From Paenibacillus sp. (GTDB lineage: Bacteria; Bacillota; Bacilli; Paenibacillales; Paenibacillaceae), in the NCBI GenBank assembly GCA_031254035.1, contig JAIRVF010000045.1, positions 1-38,188 of the forward strand: a stretch of DNA of 38,188 bases, given 5' to 3'. The notes under the pieces are model-generated. The model saw nothing but the letters and a program-made list of their open reading frames with translations, made no database searches and was not told where the DNA came from. Numbering within the stretch: the stretch's first letter is position 1; the number at the start of each line of letters is the position of its first letter. Positions 32,521 through 38,188 of this stretch are shown in pieces. Made by a program: the position numbers and the translations under genes.

Positions 32521-34023
32521 ATGAGGCTTTTTGAGATACTTCTTCTTCTAAACAGTGCAGGCTTGTTAGTTATAAAAATATTCTTCAAAAAGAATAATCG
32601 AATGCCGTTATTTATTGCCAGCGTGGTCGGTACGCTACTGCTGGTTACCCAATTCATGGCGGAAGGCTACAGAGATCAGCTATTGTTCCCTTATTGCATC
32701 ACGATCGCTTTTTTGGCCACCTCGGTATATGCCTTTTTCCGTAAAAACACTGCTTGGAAAATGCCGCGCTTTTTATCCGCCACTCTTTTCACTGCAGCAG
32801 CAGCGTCCTTGCTTCTAACCGCAGGTCTTCTGTATGTTTTCCCTGTGTTTCAACTGCCGAAACCGACAGGCACCCTTAAAGTGGGCACGCAAACCTTTCA
32901 TTTTGTCGATACGGACAGAAAAGAATTGTTTGGAGAAGCACCTGGGGGCAAAAGAGAGTTGATGGTGCAGGTATGGTATCCGGCGCAAAATACGATAGGA
33001 AAACCGATGCCTTTTATCCCGGGTGGCGACAAAGTGTTGAAGGAAGAACCGATGTCCGGAACTTTTGGTATCCCGCGGAAATTGACGGATTACTTAAAAT
33101 CCATTTCGAGCCATTCTTATGAAAACGCCGAGGTTTCCGGCTCCAACGCCACTTATCCGCTGATCATTTTGAACCATGGGTACGGCTCTTCGAAAATATT
33201 CCAAACATCCCAGGCGGAAAATCTCGCAAGCCACGGCTACATTGTCGCCTCCATCGACCATACGTACAGCACGTTCGCTACCGTATTTCCGGATGGACGC
33301 ACAACAACGATGAAAACAGATGAAGAATTAATCGGCGAAAAAAAATACCGCAACAAAGTGGGGAAGATGTGGACGGACGATGTTTCATTTACCTTGGATC
33401 AGCTTGAACGGATCAATTCAGGAGGTATTCAGAGCAAACTCTACGGTAAAATCGATTTTGGGCGTGTCGGCGCATTCGGCCATTCCTTCGGCGGAGCCGC
33501 GTCGTACGACTCAGCCTATGATCCCAGAATTAAGGCGGGCATTGATCTGGACGGTTCACTTTACCGTTACGACAAAGAGCCTTTATCGAAACCGTTTATG
33601 TTCATTTTTTCGGAAATGGGTTTCGATCTCTATAATAAGGTTAGAGAACATTACGTCTACACGGACGAAGAGCTGAAGGCGTATGGAGTCACAAGAGAGC
33701 AGATCGAGAAGGATACCAGGGAAGTAGAAACACAGGTCGGACATCTTGAACATGTAGCCAAACATGGCGGACAGATTTTGTATATCGAGAATATGGAGCA
33801 TTACAATTTTGCAGATTTGCAGTTCCTGACCCCGCTTTTCCGGCAGCTGAAACTGACCGGCAAGATCAACCCGGCAAGATCCGCATTTATCGTGAACGCA
33901 TACACGCTCGATTTCTTTGACAAATATTTGAAAGACAAAGGTGGAAGCTTGATTGACGGCCCGAGCAGCAAATATCCGGAAGTGAAATTCGTGACCTCGC
34001 TGTTTGCTGGGGCAAAGAAATAA
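32521..34023 (+). CDS. Membrane-anchored PAF-acetylhydrolase-like esterase
   Basis: 500 residues, ATG behind GAGGTGAG. Three N-terminal membrane helices (about 3-21, 29-46, 55-73) plus a fourth at 84-106 lead to an outside alpha/beta-hydrolase domain. This reads MVQVWYPA (a PAF-AH II hallmark), ILNHGYGSS for the oxyanion region, nucleophile GHSFGG with Ser322, Asp342/344 in GIDLDGS, and His427 in MEHYNF. The family cleaves short acyl esters, including oxidised phospholipids and platelet-activating factor. It is the first gene after the HssR box and is probably under heme-stress control, which would suit removal of oxidised lipids. That link is inference. Confidence 0.8.
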   Translation: MRLFEILLLLNSAGLLVIKIFFKKNNRMPLFIASVVGTLLLVTQFMAEGYRDQLLFPYCITIAFLATSVYAFFRKNTAWKMPRFLSATLFTAAAASLLLTAGLLYVFPVFQLPKPTGTLKVGTQTFHFVDTDRKELFGEAPGGKRELMVQVWYPAQNTIGKPMPFIPGGDKVLKEEPMSGTFGIPRKLTDYLKSISSHSYENAEVSGSNATYPLIILNHGYGSSKIFQTSQAENLASHGYIVASIDHTYSTFATVFPDGRTTTMKTDEELIGEKKYRNKVGKMWTDDVSFTLDQLERINSGGIQSKLYGKIDFGRVGAFGHSFGGAASYDSAYDPRIKAGIDLDGSLYRYDKEPLSKPFMFIFSEMGFDLYNKVREHYVYTDEELKAYGVTREQIEKDTREVETQVGHLEHVAKHGGQILYIENMEHYNFADLQFLTPLFRQLKLTGKINPARSAFIVNAYTLDFFDKYLKDKGGSLIDGPSSKYPEVKFVTSLFAGAKK

Positions 34024-34056
34024 AATGATTGTTCATCCGATTCAACATGTTTAGGA

Positions 34057-34109
34057 TTGACAGGATCTGGATCTCCCTTATAATAATCATAGACCGACCG
34101 TCAGTCTAT
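34057..34109 (+). promoter_or_regulatory. Strong promoter with TetR operator
   Basis: TTGACA (34057-34062), 16 bp, TATAAT (34079-34084): both hexamers perfect. Directly downstream is a 21-bp dyad with arms ATAGAC (34089-34094) and GTCTAT (34104-34109), and inner GACCG/GTCAGTC symmetry of the kind bound by AcrR/QacR-type repressors. It ends just before the ribosome site of the TetR gene, so repressor bound here would block the whole regulator-exporter operon. Confidence 0.8.
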
Positions 34110-34123
34110 AAAAGGAGGGCCGG

Positions 34124-34807
34124 ATGATGAGGATTTTAAAAGAACCAGAAGAGCGCAGACATGAAATATTGGAAGCGGCAGAACAGCTCTTTTTCACGAA
34201 AGGATATGCCAAAACGACGGTAAACGATATTTTGCAAACGATCGGAATTGCTAAAGGGACCTTTTACTATTATTTTAAATCCAAAGAAGAGGTCATGGAT
34301 GCGGTTGTTACGCGTTATATCGATGTAGGGGTAGAAGCCGCGAAACAAATTGCTCGAAATAACGAGCTTTCGATTCATGAAAAGCTGTTTCAAATCATCA
34401 TGGCGCAAAAGCCGGATACGGACAACAAGGGCCGCCTCATAGAACAGTTTCACCAACCGGAGAATGCGCAAATCCATCAGAGCAGCTTGGCATTAACGAT
34501 TCATAAGCTCACTCCCGTTTTAACGGAGGTGATCGAACAGGGGATCAAGGAAGAGCAGTTCCGGAATCCGTATCCGAAAGAATCGATGGAACTTTTGCTT
34601 GCAGCCTCGCAGTTTTTGTTTGATGAAGGAATATTCAGCTGGGGGCCTGAAGAGTATGCCCGAAAGATCGAGGCATTTATTTATAACATGGAGATTATGC
34701 TTGGCGCGGAGAAAGGAAGTTTTGCCTATGTAACCCGATTGATTCGGACGCAGCTAGAGCTTGCGGACAGCGATGGGGGAAAGGAGGCGGGACGAGAAGA
34801 TGAGTAA
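34124..34807 (+). CDS. TetR/AcrR repressor of the adjoining exporter
   Basis: 227 residues; AAAGGAGG at 34111-34118 serves ATG 34124 or 34127. Helix-turn-helix: ILEAAEQLFFTKGYAKTTVN, ILQTIGIAKGTFYYYFKSKE in residues 14-58. The C-terminal ligand-binding region is unassigned. A near-consensus promoter and a 21-bp dyad precede it, and its stop overlaps the MFS start by 8 bases. This is the classic layout of a drug-efflux pump controlled by a self-repressing regulator induced by the pump's substrate. Confidence 0.87.
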   Translation: MMRILKEPEERRHEILEAAEQLFFTKGYAKTTVNDILQTIGIAKGTFYYYFKSKEEVMDAVVTRYIDVGVEAAKQIARNNELSIHEKLFQIIMAQKPDTDNKGRLIEQFHQPENAQIHQSSLALTIHKLTPVLTEVIEQGIKEEQFRNPYPKESMELLLAASQFLFDEGIFSWGPEEYARKIEAFIYNMEIMLGAEKGSFAYVTRLIRTQLELADSDGGKEAGREDE

Positions 34808-36077
34808 CAAGTCGTTTGGAAAGTTTTTTGTGTTATGGATTGGAGAATGGATCTCCAGTATCGGAAGCGGCTTAACGGCTTTTGCATTGGGAATTTATAT
34901 TTACAACATGACGCATACCGCAACCAGTGTCGCTTTATTGACCCTTTGCGCGTTCCTGCCTTCCATTTTGCTGAGCCCCGTCGGCGGAGTGCTGGCTGAC
35001 CGCTTTGACCGGCGACTGATGATGATCATTGGCGACCTGTTTTCTGCATTAGGGCTTATATTCATACTCATATCGATGTTGGTTGGCGATCCTTCTCCTT
35101 GGAAAATATATCTTGGTGTTACGTTTAGCTCGATTTTTGTTTCTTTACTAGAGCCGGCATATAAAGCTAGCATAACGGACTTGCTAACAGAAGAACAGTT
35201 TGCCAAAGCCAGCGGTCTTGTTCAGCTTGCTGCCTCCTCCAAGTATCTTCTTTCCCCAGTCATCGCAGGGATTTTACTTGGAATGATGGACATCAAGGGT
35301 GTTCTGATCATAGACATCTTGACCTTTCTGGTTACGATGCTCACGGTTTTTGCCGTGAAAAGAAAACTCCAGGCGCCTCAGCAAGAAGCTCCCAAACGTC
35401 AATCGCTTCTCAAGGAGCTAAAAGAAGGATGGGATACTTTGGCTGCCGCCAAGGGTGTGCTGCAGTTGACTGTGATTCTTTCCCTCGTTACTTTTTATGT
35501 GGGTTTCCTGCAAACTTTATTTACGCCAATGCTGATGCCCATCACGGATTCCCAAACGATCGGGACGGTCTTGTCGGTAAGCGCAGCGGGCATGCTGATC
35601 GGTAGCCTGTTCATCGGTATATTCAACATCAACAGCAAATACATATACATGTTGGCCGTCGGATTGGGTTTTGCGGGAGTCTTCTTTTCATTGATCGGCC
35701 TCTCCACGAATGTGTATATTATCGCAAGCACAGGATTTCTGTTTTTCGCCGCGCTGCCGTTTGTTAATACGAGCGCAGACGTCATGATCCGCAAAACGAT
35801 TCCGAATGAAACGCAAGGGCGGGCTTGGGGAATCATCGGCATTTTGTCGCAGCTAGGTTATGTAGCCGCTTATGCGGTTTCTGGTTTTTTGGCGGACCAT
35901 GTGTTTAACCCACTCTTACGGGAGGGGGGCGCGCTTGCTTCCACCATGGGTGAGCTGATCGGGATCGGTGAGGGGCGCGGCATCGGGATGATGTTCATGA
36001 TTTTGGGTATTTTGGTGCTGCTGCTGGCGTTTGTGATCCCGCAAGTCAAATCCATCCGCACTTTGGAAAAGCGCTAA
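34800..36077 (+). CDS. MFS exporter, macrolide-efflux (DHA3) type
   Basis: 425 residues from ATG 34800 (AAAGGAGG at 34780-34787); an upstream in-frame ATG at 34761 is inside the TetR gene and lacks a site. Twelve hydrophobic helices. The loop after helix 2 has the MFS motif A in GGVLADRFDRRLMM. The first helix WIGEWISSIGSGLTAFALGI and the FLPSILLSPVGG helix are typical of the MefA-like DHA3 branch. The substrate is unknown; macrolides or other hydrophobic drugs are common. Translationally coupled to its TetR regulator. Confidence 0.83.
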   Translation: MSNKSFGKFFVLWIGEWISSIGSGLTAFALGIYIYNMTHTATSVALLTLCAFLPSILLSPVGGVLADRFDRRLMMIIGDLFSALGLIFILISMLVGDPSPWKIYLGVTFSSIFVSLLEPAYKASITDLLTEEQFAKASGLVQLAASSKYLLSPVIAGILLGMMDIKGVLIIDILTFLVTMLTVFAVKRKLQAPQQEAPKRQSLLKELKEGWDTLAAAKGVLQLTVILSLVTFYVGFLQTLFTPMLMPITDSQTIGTVLSVSAAGMLIGSLFIGIFNINSKYIYMLAVGLGFAGVFFSLIGLSTNVYIIASTGFLFFAALPFVNTSADVMIRKTIPNETQGRAWGIIGILSQLGYVAAYAVSGFLADHVFNPLLREGGALASTMGELIGIGEGRGIGMMFMILGILVLLLAFVIPQVKSIRTLEKR

Positions 36078-36312
36078 CTTCTTCGGCATAGGAGTAGGGG
36101 GAAAGATCATCAGAATTTCAGATATCGCAAAAGGAGATTTTAAAAGCACGAACTTATCGTGATCATATCGTTCGTTTTCATCCTTCGTTTTCATCCTACT
36201 GTCGTCATTTCCTAAGTCATCATGTAACTGTCAGGTTCTTCAAACAACTTGCTGACGAAATTAATCGTCCTTCATATAGTTCAGATGATCCCAGAGCTGA
36301 ATCACCATAAAG

Positions 36313-36354
36313 AAGAAACGCTGTCTTCCCTCAGGAGGGGAGATAGCGTTTCTT
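36313..36354. terminator. Strong hairpin terminator
   Basis: AAGAAACGCTGTCTTCCCT (36313-36331) pairs with AGGGGAGATAGCGTTTCTT (36336-36354) with two wobbles and a four-base loop. It separates the MFS operon from the convergent hydrolase pseudogene, whose stop codon overlaps the right arm. Confidence 0.8.
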
Positions 36355-36686
36355 CATTTCTTTTGCCGCAGAAGTTTCCGTATGTTCAACCAACCGCGAG
36401 CTCCTGTGGCATCCTGTACCGCCTTAGTGTCTTCACATTCCTTGCCTATTGAGTGTTCTGGCCCTTGTGGTCCGCTTCCCCGCGCCCTCGACGATCCAGG
36501 ATATGAACGGTAAAGGAATCCGATAGATGGTGGGCGAATGTTGTGAATTCTTCCGAAGTCGTAAGCGCGCCGGGGACTACAATAAGTCCTGGACCATGGC
36601 AATGCTTTGATACCCGATCTTTGTTCCGTCCTGCGAAATAACTGTCGTTCGAATAAATGAATGTTCTTCTTTTATTGACGTGACCA
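36354..36686 (-). pseudogene. Alpha/beta hydrolase gene, frameshifted and truncated
   Basis: Three minus-strand frames piece together an ordinary alpha/beta hydrolase N-terminus. Frame one from ATG 36686: TTVISQDGTKIGYQS. A shift near 36600 leads to frame two, HGPGLIVVPGALTTSEEFTT then VHILDRRGRGE. Another shift near 36480 leads to frame three, GSGPQGPEHSIGKECEDTKA, VQDATGARG, ending at a TGA. In intact relatives these run as one (DRRGRGGSGP...). The nucleophile region and everything after it are missing. Dead gene; no ribosome site was needed to see this. Confidence 0.78.
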
Positions 36687-37058
36687 TTCGCAAATCCCCT
36701 TATAAATGAATTTTTGTGATATTTACAACGCAAAGCATGAATTATCAGTTGACAATGAACAGCGTTGGCATTCCGCCCATAAGTATGCTAGTTCATTATC
36801 CTAGATTTTACTGTGGCCGCGTAGACATTATTTTAGTGATTCTGAGCAAAAATACCTCTTCGAATACGAAATTTCCATCTTGCTGGGATTATCTTGCCAC
36901 AAACCTTTTTCGTGTCAATAGTTTCAATTCTTCCACAATATGTCTATGTAAAAAAGTGAATTAAACATATAATTACATTAGTATACATAACCCTACTAAA
37001 GTAGCACTTTTGAAAAGGACTAAAGATCTAATTTATGGTGGTTTATGGAGGGATAGTC
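36687..37058. other. Intergenic region, no gene seen
   Basis: AT-rich stretch of 370 bp. An 82-codon plus frame (36716-36964) has no ribosome site and un-protein-like composition, so I leave it out. The promoter for the membrane protein that follows probably lies in 36960-37020, but no clear hexamer pair stands out. Confidence 0.5.
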
Positions 37059-37505
37059 TTGAGCAGCCTTTTTCTTTTCGTATCATTAATTGTTGGCATA
37101 TGCGGGATTATATCAATTATAATTGGGTGGTTAAGCAAGGATTCGTCCATTAGAAAACTTGGAGGCATATTGTTAACAATATGTGGGGCATTATGTGCTT
37201 TGGCAGCTTATATACAATCAAAGACCACTGAGTATACAATGCAAAAAATGGTGGGCGAAGAAGATCAATCAGTATGGATTTTTTTAGCTATTGGCATAGT
37301 TCTAGTAATCATTGGTGCTGCAATAATGTTTACGTCCAAACATAGAGTTATTATTAACACAGATCGTCAGCTATCTTATGGTTCTTCTTCTGTTTCTTCA
37401 GTTAACCATCGTGAGGAAAACGATGCTTATCGTTTCTGCGGTCAATGTGGAGAAAAAAATTTGACCACGGATATATTCTGTACGAAATGTGGAAACAGAT
37501 CTTAA
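37059..37505 (+). CDS. Small membrane protein with C-terminal zinc ribbon
   Basis: I choose TTG 37059 because GGAGGG (37046-37051) lies at ideal distance; the ATG at 37035 has no site and would bury this one. 148 residues: hydrophobic helices at about 4-25, 35-53 and 74-92, a polar Ser-rich linker, then FCGQCGEKN...FCTKCGNRS, a two-CxxC zinc ribbon at the very end. Such zinc-ribbon-plus-membrane proteins are widespread in Bacillota with no assigned role. Its own terminator follows. Confidence 0.75.
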   Translation: MSSLFLFVSLIVGICGIISIIIGWLSKDSSIRKLGGILLTICGALCALAAYIQSKTTEYTMQKMVGEEDQSVWIFLAIGIVLVIIGAAIMFTSKHRVIINTDRQLSYGSSSVSSVNHREENDAYRFCGQCGEKNLTTDIFCTKCGNRS

Positions 37506-37545
37506 ATGTTATAGTTTAAATATTTTACGGTAATTCCTAAAGAAT

Positions 37546-37576
37546 CCCTCCTGCATTATATTATGGGGGGTTTTTA
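37546..37576 (+). terminator. Terminator of the zinc-ribbon membrane protein gene
   Basis: CCCTCC (37546-37551) pairs with GGGGGG (37565-37570, one wobble), loop of 13, followed by TTTTT, 40 bp after the stop. Confidence 0.65.
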
Positions 37577-37626
37577 GGTACATGACATAAGTAGTTGGAT
37601 ACGTCGGTCTCTTTTCTCTATGAGTT

Positions 37627-37788
37627 CTAAGAGCCCCACCATTCTGCCGATATGATATCCATTGCAATTGTTTTCAACATCCGCGAGTTGACTCCTTGTT
37701 GACCTTCAGGACCTTTGAGAGGTTCTGCTGTATAATAAGCTGCCATACCGCAACCAAAGGGGCAATCCCAAAAGTGATATGCTCCCCC
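37627..37788 (-). pseudogene. Minus-strand coding remnant
   Basis: Open frame of 53 codons bounded by stops, reading GGAYHFWDCPFGCGMAAYYT, then EPLKGPEGQQGVNSRMLKTI and AMDIISAEWWGS. Protein-like composition and a clustered Cys pair suggest the end of a real gene, but there is no start with a ribosome site and I do not recognise it. Confidence 0.35.
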
Positions 37789-37879
37789 TTACGGTAGACA
37801 GGTGAAATAAATAAAACGACTACTGTAACGGGATCCTTTTCATGCTTAATAAAAAATATAGTACGTAAGAAAAACGATA

Positions 37880-38010
37880 TCGACGTACTCTCATAGGGGA
37901 CGGACCGCGTTTAGCGGTAATTTTCCTTGCGATATAAGGATGCGAAATCTCCGAAGTTTATACTTTCTTATATCTTCAGAAAAACTCTCTATCCTCGAGT
38001 TAGAGTTATG
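37880..38010. repeat. Probable dispersed intergenic repeat of Paenibacillus type
   Basis: Contains GACGGACCGCGTTTAGCGGT (with ACCGC/GCGGT hairpin), CCTTGCGATATAAGGATGCG, several TTATATC-like words and CTCTATCC/TTAGAG dyad arms. Blocks of this texture recur between genes in Paenibacillus-like genomes in my memory; only one copy is in this window, so the repeat status is not shown by the sequence itself. Confidence 0.35.
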
Positions 38011-38173
38011 AAGTCGAAATACAATTGTTGCGATTGTGCAACCTTTTCAGGCGTTTCGAGTGTGGGAGGGATGACGTACAATAGTTTGTGTACCAAGATT
38101 TGGACCCTTAACAGGGAACAAAAAAGTAGAGTATTCTCAGGGTTACCACACCACCTAGAAGGGACTCTACTCG

Positions 38174-38188
38174 ATGACTATTTTACCA
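38174..38188 (+). CDS. Possible start of a transposase gene, cut by the window end
   Basis: ATG at 38174 followed by ACT ATT TTA CCA (MTILP), with AGAAGGGA 12-19 bp before it. MTILP-like starts occur in some IS transposases, and the preceding 80 bp look like an element end. Five codons are not enough to prove it. Confidence 0.25.

Larger units (their letters stand above)
37577..38188. other. Region of remnants and a probable dispersed repeat; no intact gene
   Basis: A stretch of about 610 bp with a minus-strand gene scrap, a structured repeat-like block and, at the edge, the possible start of a transposase, each listed separately. No complete gene with start, ribosome site and stop is visible. 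Confidence 0.55.

Noticed and set aside
36716..36964. 82-codon plus-strand frame
   Set aside because: No ribosome site, odd residue composition and AT-rich non-coding texture.
1..38188. CRISPR array, tRNA or rRNA genes
   Set aside because: No regularly spaced direct repeats and no cloverleaf or rRNA-like sequence were noticed on either strand.

Overview
The window looks like a chromosomal segment of a low-to-mid GC, spore-former-type Bacillota, most likely Paenibacillus or a close relative. The grounds are strong AGGAGG ribosome sites with frequent TTG/GTG starts, a YdaJ-K-L-M-N type exopolysaccharide operon, an HssRS-type heme two-component system with its direct-repeat box, a (R,R)-butanediol dehydrogenase, and Paenibacillus-style DUF families. 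This taxon call is inference from gene content; no rRNA or marker gene is present.

Layout. 1-291: 3' end and right-end hairpin of an IS200/IS605 element carrying tnpB. 335-4458: a fused DUF2625/zinc-ribbon protein, a calcineurin-like phosphoesterase, an RCC1-repeat scrap, and a secreted MORN-repeat protein. 5211-10631: a two-gene operon of a small predicted beta-grasp (MoaD/ThiS/ubiquitin-like) protein ending in Gly-Gly and a giant 1662-residue DUF4132 protein. 11050-11800: a decayed second copy of the phosphoesterase tail plus MORN gene, in the same orientation as the first, so the DUF4132 operon lies between direct repeats. 11830-13290: an AT-rich islet with a secreted toxin-44 protein and a divergent four-helix membrane protein. 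13296-13910: gene remnants. 13912-15170: bdhA behind an Fnr-like box. 15221-17603: a minus-strand TetR / S33 hydrolase / acetyltransferase cluster.

17809-28030 is the centrepiece: an eight-gene operon that combines a YdaJKLMN-type, cyclic-di-GMP-gated secreted polysaccharide synthase (YdaM glycosyltransferase, YdaN BcsB-like partner, YdaL and YdaJ processing proteins, YdaK receptor with a dead GGDEF but an intact RxxD I-site) with what looks like a three-part Gtr system (GtrB-like polyprenyl-phosphate sugar transferase, a GT-C-like membrane transferase, GtrA flippase). Inference: the polymer is made on c-di-GMP command and decorated outside the membrane from a lipid-linked sugar.

28131-29995: 3-hydroxyacyl-CoA dehydrogenase with palindromic operator sites and a TetR gene. 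30054-34023: HssR/HssS-like genes, then four GTTCA half sites spaced exactly 11 bp apart, the first two matching the known HssR box; the gene behind them is a membrane-anchored PAF-acetylhydrolase-like esterase rather than hrtAB. 34057-36077: a TetR-controlled MFS exporter with a near-consensus promoter and an operator. 36313-38188: a frameshifted hydrolase pseudogene, a zinc-ribbon membrane protein, a gene remnant, a probable dispersed repeat, and possibly the first codons of another transposase.
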